Below the pieces are notes generated by a model. The model was not told the DNA's origin and did not search any database. It saw nothing but the letters and a program-made list of their open reading frames with translations. A program made the position numbers and the translations under genes. From Panulirus ornatus (Eukaryota > Arthropoda > Malacostraca > Decapoda > Palinuridae): a stretch of 64,000 bases of DNA. Positions 35,724 through 46,365 of this stretch are shown here, piece by piece. Every line of letters starts with the position of its first letter. Position 1 is the first letter of the stretch. The stretch is from NCBI RefSeq assembly GCF_036320965.1, contig NC_092287.1:5004297-5068296 (forward strand), written 5' to 3'.

Positions 35724-35785
<62 letters not shown>
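35724..35785. repeat. (TA)n microsatellite
   Basis: About 30 TA units that cut off a LINE-L internally on the left; an inverted unit A follows. Confidence 0.95.
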
Positions 35786-35788
<3 letters not shown>

Positions 35789-35792
35789 TTAT

Positions 35793-35975
35793 TAACTATT
35801 CGCCATTTCCCGCGTTAGCGAGGTAGCGTTAAGAACAGAGGACTGGGCCTTTGAGGGAATATCCTCACCTGGCTCCCTTCTCTGTTCCTTCTTTTGGAAA
35901 ATTAAAAAAAAAATAATGAGAAGGGAGGATTTCCAGCCCCCCGCTCCCTCCCCTTTTAGTCGCCTTCTACGACAT
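35793..35975 (-). mobile_element. Unit A, head-truncated
   Basis: From CGCCATTTCCCGCGTTAGCG to TTTTAGTCGCCTTCTACGAC. The last ~45 bp of the head are missing; a LINE-L joins at ATGCATAAGACAAGG. Confidence 0.88.
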
Positions 35976-37884
35976 GCATAAGACAAGGGAACAAATGGGA
36001 ACTTCAGTGAAAGGGGCTAATGGGGAGGTAATAACAAGTAGTGGTGATGTGATAAGGAGATAGAGTGAGTATTTTGAAGGTCTGTTGAATGTGTTTGATG
36101 ACAGAGTGGCAGATATAGTCTTTTGGTCGAGGTCGTGTGCAAAGTGAGAGGGTTAGGGAGAATGATTTGGTAAACAGAGAAGAGGTAGTAAAAGCTTTGC
36201 GGAAGATGAAAGCTGGCAAGTCAGCAGGTTTGGATGGTATTGCAGTGGAATTTGTTAAAAAAGGGGGTGACTGTATTGCTGCCTGGTTGGTAAGGTTATT
36301 CAATATATGTATGAATCATGGTGAGGCGCCTGAGGATTGGCGGAATGCTTGCATAGTGCTATTGTACAAAGGCAAAGGGGATAAAAATGAGTGCTAAATT
36401 ACAGAGGTATAAGTTTGGTGAGTATTCCTGGGAAATTATATGGGAGGGTATTGATTGAGAGGGTGAAGGCATGTACAGAGTATCAGATTGGGGAAGAGCA
36501 GTGTGGTTTCAGAAGTGGTAAAGGATGTGTGGATCAGGTGTTTGCTTTGAAGAATATATGTGAGAAATACTTAGAAAAGCAAATGGATTTGTATGTAGCA
36601 TTTATGGATCTAGAGAAGGCATATGATAAGGTTGACAGAGATGCTCTGTGGAAGGTATTAAGAACATATGGTGGAGGAGGCAAGCTGTTAGAAGCAGTGA
36701 ACAGTTGTTATCGAGGATGTAAGGCACGTGTATGTGTAGGAAGAGAGGAAAGTGATTGGTTCTCAGTGAATGTTGGTCTGTGGCAGGGGTGTGTGATGTC
36801 TCCATGGTTGTTTAATTTGTTTATGAATGGGGTTGTTAGGGAGGTGAATGCAAGAGTTTTGGAAAGAGGGGCAAGTATGAAGTCTGTTGTGGATGAGAGA
36901 GCTTGGGAAGTGAGTCAGTTGTTGTTCGCTGATGATACAGCACTGGTGGCTGATTCATGTGAGAAACTGCAGAAGCTGGTGACTGAGTTTGGTAAAGTGT
37001 GTGAAAGAGGAAAGTTGAGAGTAAATGTGAATAAGAGCAAGGTTATTAGGTACAGTCGGGGTTAGGGTCAAGTCAACTGGGAGGTAAGTTTGAATGGAGA
37101 AAAACTGGAGGAAGTAAAGTCTTTTAGATATCTGTGAGTGGATTTGGCAGCGGATGGAACCATGGAAGCGGAAGTGAATCATAGGGTGGGGGAGGGGGCG
37201 AAAATTCTGGGAGCACTGAAGAGTGTGTGGAAGTCAAGAACATTATCTTGGAAAGCAAAAATGGGTATGTTTGAAGGAATAGTGGTTCCAACAATGTTGT
37301 ATGGTTGCGAGGCGTGGGCTATGGATAGAGTTGTGCGCAGGAGGATGGATGTGCTGGAAATGAGATGTTTGAGGACAATGTGTGGTGTGAGGTGGTTTGA
37401 TCGAGTAAGTAACGTAAGGGTAAGAGAGATGTGTGGAAATAAAAAAAGCGTGGTTGAGAGAGCAGAAGAGGGTGTTTTGAAATGGTTTGGGCACATGGAG
37501 AGAATGAGTGAGGAAAGATTGACCAAGAGGATATATGTGTCGGAGGTGGAGGGAACGAGGAGAAGAGGGAGACCAAATTGGAGGTGGAAAGATGGAGTGA
37601 AAAAGATTTTGTGTGATCGGGGTCTGAACATGCAGGAGGGTGAAAGGAGGGCAAGGAATAGAGTGAATTGGAGTGATGTGGTATACCGGGGTTGACGTGC
37701 TCTCAGTGGATTGAATCGGGGCATGTGAAGCGTCTGGGGTAAACCATGGAAAGCTGTGTAGGTATGTATATTTGCGTGTGTGGACGTATGTATATACATG
37801 TGTATGGGGGTGGGTTGGGCCATTTCTTTCGTCTGCTTCCTTGCGCTACCTCGCAAACGCGGGAGACAGCGACAAAGCAAAAAA

Positions 37885-37885
<1 letters not shown>
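35976..37885 (+). mobile_element. LINE-L copy from linker to tail
   Basis: Begins in the linker (KTREQMGTSVKGANGE frame). Stops and shifts near 36061 (TGG to TAG), 36115 and 36396; the RT frame at 36391-37065 has motifs A (YVAFMDLEKAYDKVD), B (GLWQGCVMSPW, with W for R) and FADD. It is broken at about 37066 and 37135, then open at 37138-37695 to VVYRG. Short 3' UTR, tail, A-run. The first part belongs to an older subfamily than the last ~500 bp. Confidence 0.9.

Positions 37886-37957
<72 letters not shown>
37880..37957. repeat. A-run plus (TA)n
   Basis: About 22 A from the LINE tail, then about 27 TA units. Confidence 0.95.
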
Positions 37958-37959
<2 letters not shown>

Positions 37960-37965
37960 TTCTTC

Positions 37966-38169
37966 TTTCAAACTATTCGCCATTTCCCGCGTTAGCGAGG
38001 TAGCGTTAAGAACAGAGATCTGGGCCTTTGAGGGAATATCCTCACCTGGCCCCCTTCTCTGTTCCTTCTTTTGGAAAATTAAAAAAAAAGATAATGAGAG
38101 GGGAGGATTTCCAGCCCCCCGCTCCCTCCCCTTTTAGTCGCCTTCTACGACACGCAGGGAATACATGGG
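37966..38169 (-). mobile_element. Unit A, head-truncated
   Basis: From AAACTATTCGCCATTTCCCG to CGACACGCAGGGAATACATG. Its head is replaced by a LINE-L C-terminal fragment starting GGATCGGGGCCTGAACATGC. Confidence 0.88.
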
Positions 38170-38435
38170 ATCGGGGCCTGAACATGCAGGAGGGTGAAAG
38201 GAGGGCAAGGAATAGAGTGAATTGGATCGATGTGGTATACCGGGGTTGACGTGCTGTCAGTGGATTGAATCAGGGCATGTGAAGCGTCTGGGGTAAACCA
38301 TGGAAAGCTGTGTAGGTATGTATATTTGCGTGTGATGACATATGTATATACATGTGTATGGGGGTGGTATGGGCCATTTCTTTCGTCTGTTTCCTTGCGC
38401 CACCTCGCAAACGCGGGAGACAGCGACAAAGGAAA
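38169..38435 (+). mobile_element. LINE-L extreme 3' fragment
   Basis: The last ~27 codons (DRGLNMQEGERRARNRVNWI to VVYRG), the short 3' UTR and tail. The tail has a small change (TGATGACATATG for TGTGGACGTATG) that also marks the copy at 44325. Confidence 0.9.
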
Positions 38436-38436
38436 A

Positions 38437-38508
<72 letters not shown>
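38436..38508. repeat. A-run plus (TA)n
   Basis: About 13 A and about 31 TA units. Confidence 0.95.
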
Positions 38509-38512
<4 letters not shown>

Positions 38513-38705
38513 GAATAGAGAGCTGTGGTTTCAGTGCATTCCACATGTACATGAGGGGATGGGCCATTCTTCATCTGTTTCCTGGCGCTACCTCACTAAT
38601 GCATGAAATGGTGAACATACAATTTTTCCTTGTCACACAGAACACTTAACGAAACTCATACAACTAATTCTTCATCAATCTAGATTCAACATATACACAT
38701 AATAC
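38509..38705 (+). repeat. Old LINE-L 3' UTR scrap plus unit D
   Basis: GAGCTGTGGTTTCAGTGCAT and the degenerate box GCTACCTCACTAATGCATGA, followed by unit D (CATACAATTTTTCCTTGTCA to AATCTAGATT). The same D block is at 44745-44850 and, diverged, at 46445-46535. Confidence 0.75.
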
Positions 38706-38707
38706 AT

Positions 38708-39683
38708 TTTTTTTTTTTTTTTTTTTGCTTTGTCGCTGTCTCCCGCGTTTGCAAGGTAGCGCAAGGAAACAGACGAAAGAAATGGCCCAACCCACCCCCA
38801 TACACATGTATATACACACGTCCACACACACAAAATATACATACCTACACAGCTTTCCATGGTTTACCCCAGACGCTTCACATGCCCCGATTCAATCCAC
38901 TGACAGCACGTCAACCCCGGTATACCACATCGCTCCAATTCACTCTATTCCTTGCCCTCCTTTCACCCTCCTGCATGTTCAGGCCCTGATCACACAAAAT
39001 CTTTTTCACTCCATCTTTCCACCTCCAATTTGGTCTCCCTCTTCTCCTCGTTCCCTCCACCTCCGACACATATATCCTCTTGGTCAATCTTTCCTCACTC
39101 ATTCTCTCCATGTGCCCAAACCATTTCAAAACACCCTCTTCTGCTCTCTCAACCACGCTCTTTTTATTTCCACACATCTCTCTTACCCTTACGTTACTTA
39201 CTCGATCAAACCACCTCACACCACACATTGTCCTCAAACATCTCATTTCCAGCACATCCATCCTCCTGCGCACAACTCTATCCATAGCCCACACCTCACA
39301 ACCATACAACATTGTTGGAACCACTATTCCTTCAAACATACCCATTTTTGCTTTCCGAGATAATGTTCTCGACTTCCACACATTCTTCAAGGCTCCCAGA
39401 ATTTTCGCCCCCTCCCCCACCCTATGATCCACTTCCGCTTCCATGATTCCATCACTGCCAGATCCACTCCCAGATATCTAAAACACTTTAGTTCCTCCAG
39501 TTTTTCTCCATTCAAACTTACCTCCCAATTGACTTGACCCTCAACCCTACTGTACCTAATAAACTTGCTCTTATTCACATTTACTCTTAACTTTCTTCTT
39601 TCACACACTTTACCAAACTCAGTCACCAGCTTCTGCAGTTTCTCACATGAATCAGCCACCAGCGCTGTATCATCAGCGAACAA
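38708..39683 (-). mobile_element. LINE-L copy (copy 2 of 34366-35325)
   Basis: T-run, tail, short 3' UTR, frames 39444-38911 and 39683-39387. It has the same CCATCACTGCC deletion and the same head-to-head junction as the copy at 34366. Confidence 0.9.
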
Positions 39684-40078
39684 CAGAAGTGGTAGAGGAT
39701 GTGTGGATTAGGTGTTTGCTTTGAAGAATGTATGTGAGAAATACTCAGAAAAGCGAATGGATTTGTATGTAGCATTTATGGATCTGGAGAAGGTATATGA
39801 TAGTGTTGATAGATATGCTCTGTGGAAGGTATTAAGAATATATGGTGTGGGAGGCAAGTTGTTTGATGCAGTGAAAAGTTTTTATCGAGGATGTAAGACA
39901 TGTGTATGTGTAGGAAGAGAGGAAAGTGACTGGTTCTCAGTGAATGTAGGTTTGCGGCAGGGGTGTGTGATGTCTCCATGGTTGTTTAATTTGTTTATGG
40001 ATGGGGTTGTTAGGGAGGTGAATGCAAGAGTTTTGGAAAGAGGGGCAAGTATGAAGTCTGTTGGGGATGAGAGAGCTT

Positions 40079-40081
<3 letters not shown>
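39684..40081 (+). mobile_element. LINE-L piece (copy 2 of 35326-35723)
   Basis: Identical structure, including loss of the 3' end into (TA)n at GAGCTTGGGA. One visible silent difference (GTGACTGG for GTGATTGG). Confidence 0.9.

Positions 40082-40143
<62 letters not shown>
40082..40143. repeat. (TA)n microsatellite
   Basis: About 30 TA units. Same position in the unit as 35724-35785. Confidence 0.95.
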
Positions 40144-40146
<3 letters not shown>

Positions 40147-40150
40147 TTAT

Positions 40151-40333
40151 TAACTATTCGCCATTTCCCGCGTTAGCGAGGTAGCGTTAAGAACAGAGGA
40201 CTGGGCCTTTGAGGGAATATCCTCACCTGGCCCCCTTCTCTGTTCCTTCTTTTGGAAAATTAAAAAAAAAATAATGAGAAGGGAGGATTTCCAGCCCCCC
40301 GCTCCCTCCCCTTTTAGTCGCCTTCTACGACAT
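40151..40333 (-). mobile_element. Unit A, head-truncated (copy 2)
   Basis: Same truncation and LINE-L junction (CGACATGCATAAGACAAG) as 35793-35975. Confidence 0.88.
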
Positions 40334-42497
40334 GCATAAGACAAGGGAACAAATGGGAACTTCAGTGAAAGGGGCTAATGGGGAGGTAATAACAAGTAGT
40401 GGTGATGTGATAAGGAGATAGAGTGAGTATTTTGAAGGTCTGTTGAATGTGTTTGATGACAGAGTGGCAGATATAGTCTTTTGGTCGAGGTCGTGTGCAA
40501 AGTGAGAGGGTTAGGGAGAATGATTTGGTAAACAGAGAAGAGGTAGTAAAAGCTTTGCGGAAGATGAAAGCTGGCAAGTCAGCAGGTTTGGATGGTATTG
40601 CAGTGGAATTTGTTAAAAAAGGGGGTGACTGTATTGCTGCCTGGTTGGTAAGGTTATTCAATATATGTATGAATCATGGTGAGGCGCCTGAGGATTGGCG
40701 GAATGCTTGCATAGTGCTATTGTACAAAGGCAAAGGGGATAAAAATGAGTGCTAAATTACAGAGGTATAAGTTTGGTGAGTATTCCTGGGAAATTATATG
40801 GGAGGGTATTGATTGAGAGGGTGAAGGCATGTACAGAGTATCAGATTGGGGAAGAGCAGTGTGGTTTCAGAAGTGGTAAAGGATGTGTGGATCAGGTGTT
40901 TGCTTTGAAGAATATATGTGAGAAATACTTAGAAAAGCAAATGGATTTGTATGTAGCATTTATGGATCTAGAGAAGGCATATGATAAGGTTGACAGAGAT
41001 GCTCTGTGGAAGGTATTAAGAACATATGGTGGAGGAGGCAAGCTGTTAGAAGCAGTGAACAGTTGTTATCGAGGATGTAAGGCACGTGTATGTGTAGGAA
41101 GAGAGGAAAGTGATTGGTTCTCAGTGAATGTTGGTCTGTGGCAGGGGTGTGTGATGTCTCCATGGTTGTTTAATTTGTTTATGAATGGGGTTGTTAGGGA
41201 GGTGAATGCAAGAGTTTTGGAAAGAGGGGCAAGTATGAAGTCTGTTGTGGATGAGAGAGCTTGGGAAGTGAGTCAGTTGTTGTTCGCTGATGATACAGCA
41301 CTGGTGGCTGATTCATGTGAGAAACTGCAGAAGCTGGTGACTGAGTTTGGTAAAGTGTGTGAAAGAGGAAAGTTGAGAGTAAATGTGAATAAGAGCAAGG
41401 TTATTAGGTACAGTCGGGGTTAGGGTCAAGTCAACTGGGAGGTAAGTTTGAATGGAGAAAAACTGGAGGAAGTAAAGTCTTTTAGATATCTGTGAGTGGA
41501 TTTGGCAGCGGATGGAACCATGGAAGCGGAAGTGAATCATAGGGTGGGGGAGGGGGCGAAAATTCTGGGAGCACTGAAGAGTGTGTGGAAGTCAAGAACA
41601 TTATCTTGGAAAGCAAAAATGGGTATGTTTGAAGGAATAGTGGTTCCAACAATGTTGTATGGTTGCGAGGCGTGGGCTATGGATAGAGTTGTGCGCAGGA
41701 GGGCGGATGTGCTGGAAATGAGATGTTTGAGGACAGTATGTGGTGTGAGGTGGTTTGATCGAGTAAGTAATAATAGGGTAAGAGAGATGTGTGGTAATAA
41801 AAAGAAAGTGGTTGAGAGAGCAGAAGAGGGTGTTTTGAAATGGTTTGGTAACATGGAGAGAATGAGTGAGGAAAGATTGACAAAGAGGATATATGTGTCA
41901 GAGGTGGAGGGAACGAGGAGAAGTGGGAGACCAAATTGGAGGTGGAAAGATGGAGTGGAAAAGATTTTGAGTGATCGGGGCCTGAACATGCAGGAGGGTG
42001 AAAGGTGTGCAAGGAATAGAGTGAATTGGACCAATGTGGTATTCCTGGGTCAACATGCTGTCAATGGATTGAACCAGGGCATGTGAAGCATCTGGGGTAA
42101 ACCATGGAAAGTTCTGTGGGGCCTGGATGTGGAAAGGGAGCTGTGGTTTCGGTGCATTATTACATGACAGCTAGAGACTAAGTGTGAACGAATGGGGCCT
42201 TTGTTATCTTTTCCTAGCACTACCTCGCACACATGAGGGGGGAGGGGGTTGTTATTACATGTGTGGCGAGGTGGCGATGGGAATGAATAAAGGCACACAG
42301 TATGAATTATGTACATGTGTATATATGTATATGTCTGTGTGTGTATATATATGTATACGTTGAGATGTATAGGTATGCATACTTGCGTGTGAGGATGTGT
42401 ATGTGTATACATGTGTATGTGGGTGGGTCGGGCCATTCTTTCGTCTGTTTCCTTGTGCTACCTCGCTAATGCGGGAGACAGCGGCAAAGCAAAATAA
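40334..42497 (+). mobile_element. LINE-L copy from linker to long 3' UTR
   Basis: Up to about 41700 it is the counterpart of 35976-37345, with the same stops. It then continues as an older variant (SNNRVREMCGNKKKVVERAE, FGNMERMSEERL) that reads through the usual stop (VVFLGQHAVNGLNQGM, ending 42086) into a long 3' UTR with two tail boxes at about 42218 and 42455. This is probably the ancestral, unrecombined 3' end of this insertion, whereas copy 1 has a young-type end. Confidence 0.9.
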
Positions 42498-42499
42498 TA

Positions 42500-42501
<2 letters not shown>

Positions 42502-42540
<39 letters not shown>
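42502..42540. repeat. (TA)n microsatellite
   Basis: About 18 TA units after the LINE tail. Confidence 0.9.
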
Positions 42541-42546
<6 letters not shown>

Positions 42547-42781
42547 TTTTCAAACTATTCGCCATTTCCCGCATTAGCGAGGTAGCGTTAAGAACAGAGA
42601 ACTGGGCCACTGAGGGAATATCCTCACCTGGCCCCCTTCTCTGTTCCTTCTTTTGGAAAATTAAAAAAAAAAAAATTGAGAGGGGAGGATTTCCAGCCCC
42701 CCGCTCCCTCCCCTTTTAGTCGCCTTCTACGACACGCAGGGAATACGTGGGAAGTATTCTTTCTCCCCTATCCCCAGGGAT
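42541..42781 (-). mobile_element. Unit A, complete, inverted (first of a tandem pair)
   Basis: T-run, CGCCATTTCCCGCATTAGCG, through to CCCCTATCCCCAGGGATA. It shares the variant GGGCCACTGAGGGAA with the next copy. Confidence 0.9.
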
Positions 42782-42805
42782 ACATATATATATATATATA
42801 TATAT

Positions 42806-43039
42806 TTTTTTTTTTTTTCAAACTATTCGCCATTTCCCGCGTTAGCGAGGTAGCGTTAAGAACAGAGAACTGGGCCACTGAGGGAATATCCTCACCTGGC
42901 CCCCTTCTCTGTTCCTTCTTTTGGAAAATTAAAAAAAAATTGAGAGGGGAGGATTTCCAGCCCCCCGCTCCCTCCCCTTTTAGTCACCTTGTACGACACG
43001 CAGGGAATACGTGGGAAGTATTCTTTCTCCCCTATCCCC

Positions 43040-43045
<6 letters not shown>
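42806..43045 (-). mobile_element. Unit A, complete, inverted (second of a tandem pair)
   Basis: Nearly identical to 42541-42781, same orientation, separated by a short (TA)n. The shared GGGCCACTGAGGGAA variant suggests local tandem duplication instead of two independent insertions. Confidence 0.9.

Positions 43046-43100
<55 letters not shown>
43046..43100. repeat. (TA)n microsatellite
   Basis: About 27 TA units between a unit A head and a 5'-truncated LINE-L. Confidence 0.95.
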
Positions 43101-43104
<4 letters not shown>

Positions 43105-44032
43105 TGATTCATGTGAGAAACTGCAGAAGCTGGTGACTGAGTTTGGTAAAGTGTGTGAAAGAAGAAAGTTAAGAGTAAATGTGAATAAGAGCAAGGTTAT
43201 TAGTTACAGTAGGGTTGAGGGTCAAGTCAATTGGGAGATGAGTTGGAATGGAGAAAAACTGGAGGAAGTGAAGTGTTTTAGATATCTGGGAGTGGATTTG
43301 GCAGCGGATGGAACCATGGAAGCGGAAGTGGATCATAGGGTGGGGGAGGGGGCGAAAATTCTGGGAGCCTTGAAGAATGTGTGGAAGTCGAGAACATTAT
43401 CTCAGAAAGCAAAAATGGGTATGTTTGAAGGAATAGTGGTTCCAACAATGTTGTATGGTTGCGAGGCGTGGGCTATGGATAGAGTTGTGCGCAGGAGGAT
43501 GGATGTGCTGGAAATGAGATGTTTGAGGACAATGTGTGGTGTGAGGTGGTTTGATCGAGTAAGTAACGTAAGGGTAAGAGAGATGTGTGGAAATAAAAAA
43601 AGCGTGGTTGAGAGAGCAGAAGAGGGTGTTTTGAAATGGTTTGGGCACATGGAGAGAATGAGTGAGGAAAGATTGACCAAGAGGATATATGTGTCGGAGG
43701 TGGAGGGAACGAGGAGAAGAGGGAGACCAAATTGGAGGTGGAAAGATGGAGTGAAAAAGATTTTGTGTGATCGGGGTCTGAACATGCAGGAGGGTGAAAG
43801 GAGGGCAAGGAATAGAGTGAATTGGAGTGATGTGGTATACCGGGGTTGACGTGCTCTCAGTGGATTGAATCGGGGCATGTGAAGCGTCTGGGGTAAACCA
43901 TGGAAAGCTGTGTAGGTATGTATATTTGCGTGTGTGGACGTATGTATATACATGTGTATGGGGGTGGGTTGGGCCATTTCTTTCGTCTGCTTCCTTGCGC
44001 TACCTCGCAAACGCGGGAGACAGCGACAAAGC

Positions 44033-44040
<8 letters not shown>
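43101..44040 (+). mobile_element. LINE-L copy, 5'-truncated just after the FADD box
   Basis: Open frame from ADSCEKLQKLVTEFGKVCER to VVYRG (stop at 43849), short 3' UTR, tail, A-run. From about 43415 it is the counterpart of 37261-37885, including the marker AAATAAAAAAAGCG. Confidence 0.92.

Positions 44041-44112
<72 letters not shown>
44033..44112. repeat. A-run plus (TA)n
   Basis: About 26 A and about 27 TA units. Confidence 0.95.
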
Positions 44113-44114
<2 letters not shown>

Positions 44115-44120
44115 TTCTTC

Positions 44121-44324
44121 TTTCAAACTATTCGCCATTTCCCGCGTTAGCGAGGTAGCGTTAAGAACAGAGATCTGGGCCTTTGAGGGAATATCCTCAC
44201 CTGGCCCCCTTCTCTGTTCCTTCTTTTGGAAAATTAAAAAAAAAGATAATGAGAGGGGAGGATTTCCAGCCCCCCGCTCCCTCCCCTTTTAGTCGCCTTC
44301 TACGACACGCAGGGAATACATGGG
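44121..44324 (-). mobile_element. Unit A, head-truncated (copy 2 of 37966)
   Basis: Same truncation point (GGGAATACATGGGATCGG) as 37966-38169. Confidence 0.88.
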
Positions 44325-44590
44325 ATCGGGGCCTGAACATGCAGGAGGGTGAAAGGAGGGCAAGGAATAGAGTGAATTGGATCGATGTGGTATACCGGGG
44401 TTGACGTGCTGTCAGTGGATTGAATCAGGGCATGTGAAGCGTCTGGGGTAAACCATGGAAAGCTGTGTAGGTATGTATATTTGCGTGTGATGACATATGT
44501 ATATACATGTGTATGGGGGTGGTTTGGGCCATTTCTTTCGTCTGTTTCCTTGCGCCACCTCGCAAACGCGGGAGACAGCGACAAAGAAAA
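44324..44590 (+). mobile_element. LINE-L extreme 3' fragment (copy 2 of 38169)
   Basis: Same structure and same TGATGACATATG marker in the 3' UTR. Confidence 0.9.
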
Positions 44591-44591
44591 A

Positions 44592-44664
<73 letters not shown>
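44587..44664. repeat. A-run plus (TA)n
   Basis: About 14 A and about 32 TA units. Confidence 0.95.
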
Positions 44665-44667
<3 letters not shown>

Positions 44668-44862
44668 GAATAGAGAGCTGTGGTTTCAGTGCATTCCACA
44701 TGTACATGAGGGGATGGGCCATTCTTCATCTGTTTCCTGGCGCTACCTCACTAATGCATGAAATGGTGAACATACAATTTTTCCTTGTCACACAGAACAC
44801 TTAACGAAACTCATACAACTAATTCTTCATCAATCTAGATTCAACATATACACATAATACAT
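44665..44862 (+). repeat. Old LINE-L scrap plus unit D (copy 2 of 38509)
   Basis: Matches 38509-38705 base for base by eye, at an offset of 6155. Confidence 0.85.
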
Positions 44863-44892
44863 TTTTTTTTTTTTTTTTTTTGCTTTGTCGCT

Positions 44893-45406
44893 GTCTCCCG
44901 CGTTTGCAAGGTAGCGCAAGGAAACAGACGAAAGAAATGGCCCAACCCACCCCCATACACATGTATATACACACGTCCACACACACAAAATATACATACC
45001 TACACAGCTTTCCATGGTTTACCCCAGACGCTTCACATGCCCCGATTCAATCCACTGACAGCACGTCAACCCCGGTATACCACATCGCTCCAATTCACTC
45101 TATTCCTTGCCCTCCTTTCACCCTCCTGCATGTTCAGGCCCTGATCACACAAAATCTTTTTCACTCCATCTTTCCACCTCCAATTTGGTCTCCCTCTTCT
45201 CCTCGTTCCCTCCACCTCCGACACATATATCCTCTTGGTCAATCTTTCCTCACTCATTCTCTCCATGTGCCCAAACCATTTCAAAACACCCTCTTCTGCT
45301 CTCTCAACCACGCTCTTTTTATTTCCACACATCTCTCTTACCCTTACGTTACTTACTCGATCAAACCACCTCACACCACACATTGTCCTCAAACATCTCA
45401 TTTCCA
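44893..45406 (-). mobile_element. Truncated third copy of the tandem unit (LINE-L 3' part)
   Basis: Matches 38738-39251: tail, short 3' UTR and C-terminal region, with the reading frame going leftward to VVYRG at 45066. It stops abruptly at CATCTCATTTCC, where a 15-bp near-duplicate (CATTTCCATAATA twice) marks the junction to older LINE sequence. Confidence 0.88.
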
Positions 45407-45660
45407 TAATACATTTCCATAATACATACATATACATATACATACACATGTATGTATATGTATGTACATATTCATACTTGCATGCCTTCAATCCATTCCC
45501 AGCACCACCCTGCCCCACAGGAAACTGCACAGCATCACTGCCCTCCGCTTCAGCAAGGTAGTGCCAGGAAAACAGACAAAAAAGGCCACATTCGTTCAAA
45601 CTCAGTCTCTAGCTGTCATGTGCAATTCACTGAAACCACATCTCCCTATCCACATCCAAG
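45407..45660 (-). mobile_element. Old LINE-L long 3' UTR relic
   Basis: AC/AT-rich stretch, then CTGCCCCACAGGAAACTGCA, AGCAAGGTAGTGCCAGGAAA and GTCTCTAGCTGTCATGTGCA, the older-subfamily version of the long 3' UTR. No coding part. Confidence 0.7.
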
Positions 45661-45970
45661 ATTGAGGAGGAAAGACAGAACAAGAGGGTCTATGTGTCAG
45701 AAGAAGGAGCATAGGGGAGGAGGAGACCATGAAGATAAATGAAAGGAGAGATGGAGGCATTATGATATGGGGCCTGATACTCAGAAGAATGAGAAGCAGG
45801 AATGGGATAAATGAAGTGGATCCATGTGGGATATAGGGGGATTATGAACTGTCCATTGGCTGAACCAGGGGCATTCAAAGCAGTCAAGGTAAACCATGGA
45901 ATAATCTATTGAGCCTGGCTGTGGATGGTGAGCACTGGTTTATGTACATTATACACAAAAAACAGAGTGG
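45661..45970 (+). mobile_element. Old LINE-L C-terminal relic
   Basis: GAGGAAAGACAGAACAAGAG resembles the SEERLTKR block. GGCCTGATACTCAG, GTGGATCCATGTGGGATATA and GGTAAACCATGGAATAATCT follow in the usual order. Frames are broken. Confidence 0.6.
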
Positions 45971-46139
45971 ATATATGCAAATGAAGCCAAAGTCTGTATC
46001 TTCTTGATTAGCTTGATTAGGTAGGAGGTGCAATTAGGTACAACAAAATTACCATACTGTATGGCATTACTGTACATTATTTTCAACTATGAACCATACA
46101 GTAATTAGGTATGAAAGATATCATACAGTAATTTTCATC

Positions 46140-46365
46140 AAGTAAATGCAGTAACATTAGGCAGACACATTAGGGAGAAGCATTCGGTAGGAAATTTAGG
46201 AAAGAGCCTCTGAAGAGACTGCACCAGAGTTGCCCTATGACAGTGGCCTATTAAGAGTAAAGCAATAAAGGCTAGGATGTAGTACTGGAGTTCACCACTT
46301 ATGGAAACTCTTTAGCCACACACACACACCCCATAAGGGAGATCCCAAAGGGGCCAATAGTTTCG
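46140..46365 (+). repeat. Unit C repeat
   Basis: GCACCAGAGTTGCCCTATGA, GGCCTATTAAGAGTAA, AATAAAGGCTAGGATG, TACTGGAGTTCACCA as in the copy at 1797. The 5' flank has AATTAGGTA-type short repeats. Confidence 0.6.

Larger units (their letters stand above)
34381..38737. repeat. Tandem composite unit, copy 1 (4.36 kb)
   Basis: Starts GTCTCCCGCGTTTGCAAGG. The same composite of LINE-L(-), LINE-L(+), (TA)n, unit A(-), LINE-L(+), (TA)n, unit A(-), LINE-L(+), (TA)n, unit D recurs at 38738-44892 with identical internal junctions. By eye, differences are rare (such as ATATTTTTC against ATCTTTTTC). Confidence 0.88.
38738..44892. repeat. Tandem composite unit, copy 2 (6.16 kb, with 1.8 kb extra)
   Basis: Positions 38738 to about 41700 match copy 1 at an offset of about 4358. 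Positions from about 43500 to 44892 match copy 1 at an offset of 6154-6155. The difference is about 1.8 kb of other sequence (41700-43500: an older LINE-L 3' end, two unit A copies and (TA)n). Confidence 0.87.
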
